Assembly (NCBI GenBank): GCA_016783455.1
Contig: JADHWN010000009.1
Coordinates: forward strand, 1-64,000
DNA length: 64,000 bases
Source of the DNA: Candidatus Bathyarchaeota archaeon
GTDB lineage: Archaea > Thermoproteota > Bathyarchaeia > TCS64
Direction of reading: 5' to 3'
Made by a program: the position numbers and the translations under genes. Below, piece by piece: positions 24,597 to 33,327 of the stretch. Each line of letters starts with the position of its first letter. Position 1 is the stretch's first letter. The notes beneath the pieces are model-generated. The model was given only the letters and a program-made list of their open reading frames with translations. It was not told the origin of the DNA and made no database searches.

Positions 24597-25264
24597 CCCC
24601 TCCTCCTCTTCTCGACGAGCTCCTTGGCGAGCTCCACGGCTTTCGGAGCGATCTCGGCCCACCCGTCGGCGCCTATCTCGTCTGCCCAGAGAAGGCTCGT
24701 GGAGCCTCCACCCACCATCACTATGAACTCGTCCCGCGTCTCCATCGCCTCCAGGATGTCGATGACCTCCTTCTGACTCGGCATCGTGGTGGTCATGAGT
24801 GCTGAGAGAGCGATGATGTCAGCCTTGTACTCCCGGGCCCGCTGCACGATCTCCATGGAGTCGACCCCCCTGCCGAGGTCGATGACCTTGAACCCGTTCA
24901 CAGTGAGGAGCATGCTTAAGATGTTCTTGCCGATGTCATGGATGTCCCCGAAGACCGTGGCCGTGATCGCGGTCCCCACCGTCCTCGCCTCCATCTCGTC
25001 CCTCTTCTCATTGCTTAAGCCCCCCATGAGGACCTCGGAGGCGGCCTGCATCGCCTCCCCCGCCAGCATCAGCTCGGGGAGATAGTACTCCTCGGACTCG
25101 AACTTGTCGCTGACGACGTTTGCCCCCGAAGATATCCCCTCCTCGATGACCTTCAGGGGATCGATGTCAGCCGTCACGATCTCCTCGGCAACCTTCCTCG
25201 CCTCATCCTCGTCGTACGCGATGATGCTCTCCTTCAGCCGTTCAATGAGCGCGTTCTCCGTCAA
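24593..25264 (-). CDS. Methyltransferase corrinoid protein 1 (MtmC-like)
   Basis: A 223-aa two-domain corrinoid protein. The N-terminal helical cap covers about 1-90. The B12-binding Rossmann domain carries GDIHDIGKNI (DxHxxG, with His as lower cobalt ligand), LSALMTTT and GGGSTS. It accepts a methyl group from the overlapping MtmB-family partner. The start is TTG with no ATG in frame; a TATA-like aattatatt lies about 42 bases upstream, so this module may have its own promoter inside the cluster. Confidence 0.9.
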   Translation of the reverse strand: MTENALIERLKESIIAYDEDEARKVAEEIVTADIDPLKVIEEGISSGANVVSDKFESEEYYLPELMLAGEAMQAASEVLMGGLSNEKRDEMEARTVGTAITATVFGDIHDIGKNILSMLLTVNGFKVIDLGRGVDSMEIVQRAREYKADIIALSALMTTTMPSQKEVIDILEAMETRDEFIVMVGGGSTSLLWADEIGADGWAEIAPKAVELAKELVEKRRRG

Positions 25265-25370
25265 AACCGTCGACCCAAACTCTATCTCGACTCAATCGTA
25301 ATATAATTTTGGAGAAGTTCACCAGCCTATGTATGGCAGTGGTAGGCCCGTGAGGGTCAGCCATCCCCTA

Positions 25371-26759
25371 TCAGTAGATGTAGTCGATGCCGAGGTCCCT
25401 GAACTCCGCCTTGACTCTGCCGTAGATCTCCTGGTACTCCTTGGAGGGCTCCAAGGTCTCCAGGTCGTAGCACTCCTCGAAGGTCTTCCCCAGGGGAGCG
25501 TTGCCCAGCTTTTCCTCGTACTTGGGCAGTATCTTCTTGACGATCTCGTTGACGTCGGATCTCTTGAGCCTAGATTTCACCGCGCTGAGGCCGGTCTCGC
25601 AGCCCATCCTCGCCTCCATAGGGGTGGTGCGCTCGAAATGCTTGTTCATGGCTGAGGCGATCTCCCAGAGCACCGCTGCCCCTGAGACGGCGCTCACCAT
25701 CCCGTGGAGCCCCGCCTCGTACATCACCATCTCAGTGCAAGGGCCCGCTACGGCGAAGCCGTTGGAGCCCGAGATGAGCCTCGAGTTGCTTGCGAGGGCC
25801 TGGTAGCTGAGGCTTACGAGCCAGAGCATCTCCCTGCTCGTGTTGTTGAGGTGTCTGATGTGGATGGGGAAGTAGCATGTGTAGTTTCCCTGGTTCACCA
25901 TGAGGCCTTGGAGGTGGGATGCGATGCCCAGGACCGTGGTCCCCTCGATGCCTGCGTAGGCCCCGAAGAGGGGGCTGGTGAGGGTGCCGATGTTGGCGCC
26001 ATTCTGCCTGAAGTGGAGGGCCTTGTTCATGAGGTCGTGGTCGATCTTGAGCTCGCTGATCACGGATACCAACCTGATGTCGGAGGGCCTCGCGCCCCAG
26101 ATAGGGTTGCTGGACGCTATCTGGGAGGCCGCGGAGAGGGCGGTCCCCGTAAGGCAGATGGCCATCCCAGGCCTCCCGACGCGGATGGCGGCCTGGCGGG
26201 AGTTAAGGGCGTGCACTGAGCCTCCCTGCTGCTCGAAGGGGCTGTGGGTCTTGGTGTATCCCCCGTCCACCTTCTCCAATATGGGAGTGGATACAGCGTC
26301 TGCGAGGGGCTCCTGCATGTAGGCCATAACGAGTTTGACGAAGTTCTTCTCGGAACATCGGACTCCTACAGGGGAGAACAGGCATCCGGGACGTCTTGGG
26401 TCCTCGATGCTCCGGGGGGACCAGGTTTTCCGGTCCTGACCTATTCCCAGTTCGATGCTGTCGTGGTAGTTCCAGAGGGCCTCCTTGAGCTCGTCGTCGG
26501 TGAATATCATCCTCCTGCTGGTGGAGGTGCAGAACACCCCCACGGAGAGGAATAGGTCCACCCCCGCGTTCCAGATGTCCTTCGCCAGGGAGTCGTCTGA
26601 GGGGACCGGGGTCTCGGGGTCATACTTGATGTCGTACTCCTTCACGACCCTCTTGATCTCGGGGACCAGCACCCGTCTGTCGAAGTCCCTCTCGGTTACC
26701 AGGGGGCCCGTCTCGGATCGGCGGAGAACCGATGTTATTCGCCAGGGCGGCACGGGCAT
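25371..26759 (-). CDS. mtmB: MtmB-family methyltransferase, Cys at the pyrrolysine position
   Basis: 462 aa, a paralogue of the gene at 23211. It begins MPVPPWRITSVLRRSETGPL and has LGIGQDRKTWSPRSI, SPLFGAYAGIEGTTVLGIAS, VAGPCTEMVMYEAGLHGMVS and the end APLGKTFEECYDLETLEPSK. Residue 202 is Cys (MAICLTG, codon TGC) where MtmB has pyrrolysine. The two paralogues differ in the pocket segment and likely use different substrates. It starts two bases after its corrinoid protein ends. Confidence 0.85.
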   Translation of the reverse strand: MPVPPWRITSVLRRSETGPLVTERDFDRRVLVPEIKRVVKEYDIKYDPETPVPSDDSLAKDIWNAGVDLFLSVGVFCTSTSRRMIFTDDELKEALWNYHDSIELGIGQDRKTWSPRSIEDPRRPGCLFSPVGVRCSEKNFVKLVMAYMQEPLADAVSTPILEKVDGGYTKTHSPFEQQGGSVHALNSRQAAIRVGRPGMAICLTGTALSAASQIASSNPIWGARPSDIRLVSVISELKIDHDLMNKALHFRQNGANIGTLTSPLFGAYAGIEGTTVLGIASHLQGLMVNQGNYTCYFPIHIRHLNNTSREMLWLVSLSYQALASNSRLISGSNGFAVAGPCTEMVMYEAGLHGMVSAVSGAAVLWEIASAMNKHFERTTPMEARMGCETGLSAVKSRLKRSDVNEIVKKILPKYEEKLGNAPLGKTFEECYDLETLEPSKEYQEIYGRVKAEFRDLGIDYIY

Positions 26760-26761
26760 CC

Positions 26762-27412
26762 CTACTCAACCCCCATTATCGCCTTTGCCATGGCGACCCC
26801 ATCCCAAACTGTCTCGCCCCAGCCGTCAGCCTCGATGCTCTCGTTCCACTCGGGGCTTGTGGAGCCTCCCCCGATAATGATCTTGATCTTCTCCCTGTTC
26901 CCGAACTCGGTGAGCATCTCGATGACCTCTTTCTGGGAGGGCATCGTGGTGGACATCAGGGAGGAGAGGGCGATGATGTCGGCACCGGTCTCCATAGCCT
27001 TGTTAACGACCTGTATGCTAGGGACATCTCTTCCGAGGTCGTGGACCTCGAAGCCGTGGATCTTCAGCATCTGGGAGAGGAGGTTCTTCCCGATGTCGTG
27101 GATGTCTCCGTAGACCGTTGCGATGACTACGGTCCCCTTCTTCTCTATCCTGTCGCCCGCGGGGAGGACGAATATGAATCTGTTCAATGACTTCGTGATT
27201 ATCTCCTCAGCGATCAGGAGTTCCCCCAAGAAATACTCCATGGACTCGAATTTTTCACCGATGATCCTCGCTGCCTCGGTGATCCCTTTCTCGATGATCT
27301 CGTTTATGTCGAAATTTGTGGCTATGATTTCCTCGGTGGTCTTCTCCGCAAGGTCTTCGTCGAGGCCCACGATGGCATCCTTTAACGTGATAATTAATTC
27401 ATCGATCGACAT
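26762..27412 (-). CDS. Methyltransferase corrinoid protein 2 (MtmC-like)
   Basis: A 216-aa corrinoid protein with a helical cap (about 1-88) and a B12 domain bearing YGDIHDIGKNLLSQM, LSSLMSTT and GGGSTS. It pairs with the Cys202 MtmB paralogue two bases downstream. A TATA-like ttttattatg centred about 27 bases upstream of the ATG suggests a separate, nearly leaderless promoter. Confidence 0.9.
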   Translation of the reverse strand: MSIDELIITLKDAIVGLDEDLAEKTTEEIIATNFDINEIIEKGITEAARIIGEKFESMEYFLGELLIAEEIITKSLNRFIFVLPAGDRIEKKGTVVIATVYGDIHDIGKNLLSQMLKIHGFEVHDLGRDVPSIQVVNKAMETGADIIALSSLMSTTMPSQKEVIEMLTEFGNREKIKIIIGGGSTSPEWNESIEADGWGETVWDGVAMAKAIMGVE

Positions 27413-27433
27413 GGATTAACGAATCTTCTAGAA

Positions 27434-27444
27434 CATAATAAAAC
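27434..27444 (-). promoter_or_regulatory. TATA box of the corrinoid 2/MtmB module
   Basis: On the minus strand ttttattatg is centred about 27 bases before the ATG at 27412, the archaeal TATA distance for a leaderless start. The 105-base gap to the RACo gene supports an internal promoter. Confidence 0.5.
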
Positions 27445-27517
27445 CTCTCACGATGTGAACCCCAGCGCTGACGGGGTCCAAATACCCGAAAGTTATCCTC
27501 GGGGCACTGCTACAGGA

Positions 27518-29441
27518 TTAGATCTTCTGACCGAATCTCCTGAGGAGCTCCACGGTCTCGGGGTATTTTGTTAGGTCAGCGTGGGGGAAGTAGAGGGAGT
27601 TGATGTACTCCTTCTGGAAGTCCTTGTCCGCCGCGAGCTCGTAGTACTTGACCTTGGAGCTGATCTCCTCGGCGTACTCCCTCATCTCAGCGGACATCAG
27701 GGTCATCCTGGCCCCCGTCCCCGCGAGGTTCCCGGCGAACTCGATGCGCTCCAGGGGTATCTCAGGGTACATCCCTATGATGCGGGCGTTCTCGGGATCG
27801 ATGTAGTTACCGAAGGCACCGGCGACTACGAGCTTGCTGATGCTTTCATCGGTGACCCCCATCCTCTGCATCAGGAGGTCTGCGCCGGTGTGGATGGCGC
27901 CCTTCGCCTTCTGGAGCTCCCTGATGTCTCCGAGGGTGATCACGATGTCCGTGTCGATCTCTGTCTCCTTCTTCCAGGCGATCACGAACTCCCAGCCGTT
28001 GAGGCCCTTCCGGAGCCTGTCCGTCCTTTCGGTCATCTCAGTGACGAAGTTCCCACGGGGCATGATAAGGCCCGTCTTCAGGAACTCCGCGGGGGCGTCC
28101 ACGAGCCCGGAGCCGCAGATTCCGATGGGTGACGCATCCCCGATGGTCCTGTAGTAGACGTCGAAGGTGTCGGGGTCGATGCTGATCTTCTCAATGGAGC
28201 CGGTGGTGGCCCGCATCCCGAACTTGATCTCCATCCCTTCGAAGGCGGGGCCCGAGGCGCAGGAGTCCGCCATGACCAAGTCTTTGTTCCCGAGGTCGAT
28301 CTCCGTGTTGGTGCCCACGTCGATGGCCATTACCATCTCGTCGGACTCCAGCATCTTGGACGCTAGAACCACGGCGACGTTGTCGGCCCCCACGAATCCC
28401 CCTATAACTGGGAGGTGGTGGGCGTTGGCTCCCGGGTTGGCTCGGAGGCCTAGGGTGGAGGCCTTGACGTCGACCCCTCTCCTGCCGGCGGGGGTGTAGG
28501 GGGCAAATGCGACGTGTCGGGGCCAGACTCCGAGGAAGAGGAGCTGCATCACGGTGTTCCCCACGAAGTTGAGCTCGTAGATCTCCTCTGGCTTCACGTC
28601 GGCCTTCTCGCAGCACTCCTCGATGATCTCGTTGACCCCCGATATCACGGCTCCCTGGAGCTCGTTGACGGCGTCCCATCCCCCCATCATGACTCGGGTG
28701 ACCCGGGACATGATGTCCTCCCCGAAGGGGATCTGAGGGTTCATCCGGGCGGCGACGCCGACGACTGCTCCAGATCTTAGGTCTAGTAGGAATCCGGCGA
28801 TCTTGGTGGTCCCCACGTCCACTGCGAGCCCGTAGCATCTGTCCGACGTGTCCCCAGGTTCAAGGGCGATGATCCGGTTCCCCCAGACCACGGCGGTGGC
28901 CTCCCAGTCGGCCTCGCGAAGTGTGACTGGGAGGTTCCGATACACGTCGAAGTCGACCCCTAGCTCCGGCAGGCCGTATTGCTCGGTCAATGCAGCCAGG
29001 AGCCTATCCTCGTCGGCTCTGGAGTCCTGGAGCTGGGGCTTGGGCATGGTCACCCTGTACTTCCGTACGAGGGGGCTCGGCTCCACGGGTACATCAAGGC
29101 CCTCCGTCTGGAGCCTCTGACTGCCCACTCTGCTCCTCAGAGGCACGTAGATAACCGTGGACTCCCCCAGGCGGGTCAGGCATGCGAGTCTTATCCCTGC
29201 TTGGACCTCGTCTTCGGAGAGGTGCTTCATCTCGCTCTCAGTTCGTTCAAGACGTGTTGTGGCTTCTCCCATGACTCGGATCTTGCACTTCCCGCAGGTG
29301 CCTTTCCCCGCGCAGAGAGTCGAGATGTCCACCCCGAGGGCCTGGGCTGCCTCCATCACCGTGATGCCTGGGGGGAAATTTGCCCGCTTGCCATGGGGTT
29401 GGAATGTGACCTCGATCTCAGGGGGGGCCAGGTCTGTTCAC
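27518..29441 (-). CDS. RACo-type reductive activator of corrinoid proteins (apparent frameshift near start)
   Basis: The track ORF (27518-29359) starts too late, already inside a ferredoxin domain. Upstream, the same frame reads PEIEVTFQPHGKRANFPPGI with no start codon. A GTG at 29441, four bases after the corrinoid 3 stop, comes into frame only if the C7 run (29421-29427) has six Cs. The N-terminal 2Fe-2S site is CAGKGTCGKC. A central linker is followed by an ASKHA ATPase domain with GLAVDVGTTKIAGFLLDL. N-terminal 2Fe-2S marks RACo and not the 4Fe-4S RamA of methanogens. It returns Co(II) corrinoid to Co(I) using ATP and a low-potential donor. Confidence 0.85.
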
Positions 29442-29445
29442 TCTC

Positions 29446-30144
29446 CTAACTGGATCCGTCCTCTTCCTTCATAGACTCCGCGGTGGCGATTATAGTGTCG
29501 ATCAGTGTCTTGATCTTGCTGACGGCCTCCGTGGCGTCTTTGCCGTAGGCGTCTGAGCCTATCCGCTCCCTCCACTCCTCGCTCACGGAGCCGCCCCCGA
29601 TGATGGTCCTTACCTTTCCCTTCATGCCCTCCTTGTCCAGGCTCTGCTCGACGTCCTGCATCGACATGAGGGTGGGGGTCATCAGTGTGGACATCGCGAT
29701 CACCTGAGCCCCCTCGCTCTTCGCCTTCTCTATGAACTCAGGAGTGGGAACGTCCCTCCCCAAGTCTATGACCTCGTACCCCGAGGCGGTTAGCATCACC
29801 TTGACGATGTTCTTACCGATGTCGTGGACGTCCCCCTCCACGACCCCGAGGATGATCTTCCCCTTGGATCTCGATGCATCCTTGGGGATATGAGGCGTCA
29901 GTATGTTCAGCCCGGCGTACATGGCGTCAGCCGATAGGAGCATGTCGGGGAGGAAGTACTCCTTCCTCTCGTACTTGTCCCCCACGAGCTTCATGCCCTC
30001 GGCGAGACCGTGGATTATGGCGTCGTAGGGGGGCACCTCTTCGGCCAGCGCCTCGTTGGCTCCCTCCGCCGCGAGCTCCTCGTCGCCGAGATCGACTGCA
30101 TGTGTCAGCTTCTTGAAGACTCTCTCCCTGGTGCTCTCGCTCAT
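29446..30144 (-). CDS. Methyltransferase corrinoid protein 3
   Basis: 232 aa from MSESTRERVFKKLTHAVDLG; the first 48 residues of the track ORF are non-coding. The B12 domain has VEGDVHDIGKNIVKVM, MSTLMTPTLMSM and GGGSVS. It is the most distinct of the three corrinoid proteins and lies beside RACo and the UroD-fold methyltransferases. It probably carries methyl groups between those enzymes and MtrH. Confidence 0.9.
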   Translation of the reverse strand: MSESTRERVFKKLTHAVDLGDEELAAEGANEALAEEVPPYDAIIHGLAEGMKLVGDKYERKEYFLPDMLLSADAMYAGLNILTPHIPKDASRSKGKIILGVVEGDVHDIGKNIVKVMLTASGYEVIDLGRDVPTPEFIEKAKSEGAQVIAMSTLMTPTLMSMQDVEQSLDKEGMKGKVRTIIGGGSVSEEWRERIGSDAYGKDATEAVSKIKTLIDTIIATAESMKEEDGSS

Positions 30145-30209
30145 GTATATCAGACCGTTTTTCGGTGGAGATGGTACTATTATCTGTATACCGGATAAAA
30201 TGATTTGCT

Positions 30210-31241
30210 TCACGTCTTCGCGTGTTTGACCACAGCATCGACGAAGGCCTTGATGTTGTCGGTCGGGGTCTCGAGCCAGAAGTCGCATCCGGGAGCCACC
30301 ATGTCCACTCCATCCTTAACGGCGTTATCGACGGCTTCTCCGATCCTCTCGACTGGCCCAGCGTGAATCACGTCATAAGCAGGGATGTTGCCGATAATGG
30401 GATACCCGGGCTGCTTGCCTTCGACTATTCTCCTAGCGCCGTGGATAGGAGTTCTCTCGTCCACCGCGATCGCCGTTGCGCCGCAGTCCATCATGGACTC
30501 GAGGATCGTCATGGTTGATCCGCAGATGTTCAGCACCGTGGGTGTCTTCACCCGTCTGGTTATCTCGCGGAGGTAGGGCTTCACGAACTCGTCGAAGTGG
30601 GTGGGGGAGATGATGTCCGTGGAGGCCCCCATCTCGTGGAGGGTGATCACATTGGCCCCGGCCTCCTCGTAGAGGTTCGCGATCTCCACGTAGGTGTCGA
30701 GGGTGGCTCTGCAGAACTCGTGGACGGTCTCAGGGGACCGCCTCAGCCACTTCAGGAATGAGATGCTGTCCACGAGGTAGCTGCTGATACTCGTGAACGG
30801 CGGGGCCAGGTACGCGTTAACCGGGACGACTCCTCCGAACTCCTCCTTGAGAAGACGGATCGCCTCGACGACCACGGGGACCCTCCCGGCCTCCGAGACG
30901 TCCTCGGGAATACTTAATTCGGATGGCTCAGTGATCTTAAACTCCCTTATCGAAGGCCACCTGGCCGAGCCCTCGTGGAAATCGATCGCGGAACCGAACA
31001 CCTCGGCCTCCACGGTCATGCAGAAGGGGACCGAGACGTTGTCGAGGCCGCAGAGCCTGTGGGCTGCGGAGCCCAGCCTCGCCATCTTTCCGGGGTCGTG
31101 GTGGGCGGCGGGCCAGTGGGCGTCGTAGGCATCCATGAACCCGAGGGTGGCAACGCTGGTGGTATTGACACACGGGGTCCTGTCGGCCTCCTCAGGCCTC
31201 CCATCCAGGACCGCCATGAACCGATCATACGACGAGGGCAT
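30210..31241 (-). CDS. UroD-fold methyltransferase 1 (MtaA/CmuA-like), altered zinc site
   Basis: A 343-aa TIM-barrel protein of the uroporphyrinogen-decarboxylase/MtaA family. The methyltransferase zinc site is usually H-x-C plus a later Cys. Here it reads VLNICGST and APGCDFWLETP, so the first ligand His is Asn while both Cys remain. It is a close paralogue of the gene at 32245. It likely acts on methylcorrinoid, but the change in the metal site raises doubt about thiol activation. Confidence 0.8.
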   Translation of the reverse strand: MPSSYDRFMAVLDGRPEEADRTPCVNTTSVATLGFMDAYDAHWPAAHHDPGKMARLGSAAHRLCGLDNVSVPFCMTVEAEVFGSAIDFHEGSARWPSIREFKITEPSELSIPEDVSEAGRVPVVVEAIRLLKEEFGGVVPVNAYLAPPFTSISSYLVDSISFLKWLRRSPETVHEFCRATLDTYVEIANLYEEAGANVITLHEMGASTDIISPTHFDEFVKPYLREITRRVKTPTVLNICGSTMTILESMMDCGATAIAVDERTPIHGARRIVEGKQPGYPIIGNIPAYDVIHAGPVERIGEAVDNAVKDGVDMVAPGCDFWLETPTDNIKAFVDAVVKHAKT

Positions 31242-31281
31242 AATGGATCACATTACCCTGCATTGGTTGTATGCGTATCGG

Positions 31282-32238
31282 TCAAGCTCCCCGGGCTTTC
31301 TCGATCTTCTCGACGAACTCAGGGAACAGCTTGTAGAGGGGGTGCTCGTCGGTCAGGGTCTCTATATCATGCTCGATCTGGGCGGTGGATGCGATCATGG
31401 CATCGACGGCGGCGCACGCCGGGAAGACCCAGGGAGCAGCCTCGATGACTCCGTAGAGGAGAAAGTCGGCTCCCAGGGCAAGGGGGACCATCTGGGGAGC
31501 CACGTAGTTGACCTTAGCTACGTCCGGCCCCCATTCCTCTGGCTGTTTCCAGACCGCTGTGGCGTTCCCCGGAGCCCCCCCGGCAGGCAGCCCAAGCTCC
31601 TCCTTCACCCTGAAACACGCCCTGGCCCCCATGCCGATGCTGGGGATGTATGTGAAGATTGTGGTGTCCACCAGGGGCTTGGTGATGCCGGCCCTCTCGG
31701 AGACCTCGAGGAGCCCCAGCTTCTCATCGGTTCCCCTCAGGAGAGAGAGCACGCCCTCGGTGGTCCTGTCCTTGACGTTGTAGGCGAGGAGTATCGCGGC
31801 CTCTATCCCCGAGTCCCTGATGGCGTCGACCTCGGCCTCAGTGGGGGAGTAGATGCTGTTGTAGACTATCCTGTCGGTGAGCCCTATCTCCGTGACGTAT
31901 TCTAGGGCCTCCAGGCGGACCTTGGGGTAGGCATCTAGGAGGATGGGGGCCTCGGTGGCCTCGGAGACGAAGTCGATGTAGCTCCTGGCCGCCTCGATGG
32001 ATGTGCAGACTACGTCCAGCATGCAGGGGTTCCCGGTGAGATCGGAGAGCTCGTCCTGCTTCACTATGAGCTCCATTGCCCGGGTCCTGTCGAAGATCCC
32101 CTTCTTGGGGTCCTCCACGATCTTGTGGCCCTGGTAGAAGATGGATCCGATGAGGGTTGCCGGGAGCTCCCCCGGCTGTCCTCCGATCCTTTTTCCCCCG
32201 ATCTCGTAGATCTTCTGGGGGGTCTCAAACTTGAACAC
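31282..32238 (-). CDS. mtrH: Tetrahydromethanopterin S-methyltransferase subunit H (MtrH)
   Basis: A 318-aa protein collinear with methanogen MtrH: MFKFETPQKIYEIGGKRIGG, FDRTRAMELIVKQDELSDLT, GNPCMLDV, IVYNSIYSPTEAEV and ADFLLYGVIEAAPWVFPA. MtrH moves a methyl group between corrinoid and tetrahydro(methano)pterin. No other mtr subunit (MtrA-G) is present, so it should act as a soluble methyl-pterin transferase with the local corrinoid proteins and feed the methyl branch of the Wood-Ljungdahl pathway. It lies six bases after the UroD-fold gene 2. Confidence 0.92.
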   Translation of the reverse strand: MFKFETPQKIYEIGGKRIGGQPGELPATLIGSIFYQGHKIVEDPKKGIFDRTRAMELIVKQDELSDLTGNPCMLDVVCTSIEAARSYIDFVSEATEAPILLDAYPKVRLEALEYVTEIGLTDRIVYNSIYSPTEAEVDAIRDSGIEAAILLAYNVKDRTTEGVLSLLRGTDEKLGLLEVSERAGITKPLVDTTIFTYIPSIGMGARACFRVKEELGLPAGGAPGNATAVWKQPEEWGPDVAKVNYVAPQMVPLALGADFLLYGVIEAAPWVFPACAAVDAMIASTAQIEHDIETLTDEHPLYKLFPEFVEKIEKARGA

Positions 32239-32244
32239 TGCCCA

Positions 32245-33297
32245 TCATCTCCCATACGGCGATTTCCCGAACTCCTTCACCGCCTCGACGAACGCCTTCA
32301 CGTGCGCCGTGGGGGTCTCGAGCCAGAAGTCGCATCCCAGGGCCACCATGTCCGCCCCCTCCTCGATGGCGACCCTGACGTGGTCCCTGATTCGTTCAAC
32401 GGGGCCATTGTGTATGACGTTGTAGGCGCTGACGTTTCCTCCTATGGGGTAGCCAGATTTTACCCGGTCGGCGATCTCCTTCGCGGCCCGCATCGAGGTG
32501 GTCTCCCCGATGGTGATAGCCTCGGCTCCGCACTCCATCATCCCGGTGATGAGTTCCAGATCGCCGCTGACACACTGGCCGCAGATGTGGATTATCCTGG
32601 GAGCCCTGGTTAGGGCCACCATCTTCTTCAGGTAGGGCTTGATGAGATCATCGAAGTGGCGGGGGGAGATGCTGTCGAGGGAGGCCCCCTCCTCCCTGAA
32701 TGTGATGATGTCGGCTCCGGCCTCGACGAAAGCGTTCGCGACCTCTGCATAGCGGGGGTACATCTCGTTGCAGAGCTGGGTGATCTTCTCTGGGGCTCTT
32801 TTAATCCACTTGAGAAACTCGCTGGGCTCCACAAGGTAGCTCCCGATGCTCGTGAAGGGAGCGTTGACGTACGCGATCACGGGGATCTCCCCGCCGTACT
32901 CCTCCCTCAGGATGCCCAGGGCCTTCAGTACCGTGGGGATTCTCCCGGCTGAGAGTAGGTCTCCGGGGATCCGGAGATCGGAGGCATCATCGGCGATGAA
33001 CTCCTTCACCGTGGGCCACTTCACCTGGCCCTCGAAAAAGTCGACCGGTGCGCCGAAGGCCTCGGCCTCGAGAGTCAGGTCGAAGGGAACCGTGATGTTG
33101 TCGAGGCCCGCGAGCATGGATAGGCCAGCGGCGAGCCTCGCCATCTTCTCGGGGTTCCTGTGGGCGTCGGGCCAGTGCGCGTCGAGGGCCTCCATGGAGT
33201 CCAGGGTGTAGGTCCCCACGGAGCTCATAGCGGGGAGCCGATCAATGTCTCGCCTATTCCCCTTCAGGATGGCGGTCAAACGGTCGAAGGCGTTCAT
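32245..33297 (-). CDS. UroD-fold methyltransferase 2 (MtaA/CmuA-like)
   Basis: About 350 aa from MNAFDRLTAILKGNRRDIDR. The zinc-site motif is complete (IIHICGQC) with the later ALGCDFWLETP. It shares long segments with paralogue 1, such as MEALDAHWPDAHRNPEKMAR and the GCDFWLETPT end. It is a likely methylcorrinoid methyltransferase. The start could be three residues earlier. Confidence 0.85.
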   Translation of the reverse strand: MNAFDRLTAILKGNRRDIDRLPAMSSVGTYTLDSMEALDAHWPDAHRNPEKMARLAAGLSMLAGLDNITVPFDLTLEAEAFGAPVDFFEGQVKWPTVKEFIADDASDLRIPGDLLSAGRIPTVLKALGILREEYGGEIPVIAYVNAPFTSIGSYLVEPSEFLKWIKRAPEKITQLCNEMYPRYAEVANAFVEAGADIITFREEGASLDSISPRHFDDLIKPYLKKMVALTRAPRIIHICGQCVSGDLELITGMMECGAEAITIGETTSMRAAKEIADRVKSGYPIGGNVSAYNVIHNGPVERIRDHVRVAIEEGADMVALGCDFWLETPTAHVKAFVEAVKEFGKSPYGR

Positions 33298-33327
33298 GGG
33301 CCTCACTCTAACATGGTCCTTGATGAT

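Noticed and set aside
23211-26759. Possible pyrrolysine read-through in the MtmB-like genes
   Set aside because: Both frames are open from start to stop with no internal TAG, and the aligned position holds CAG or TGC.
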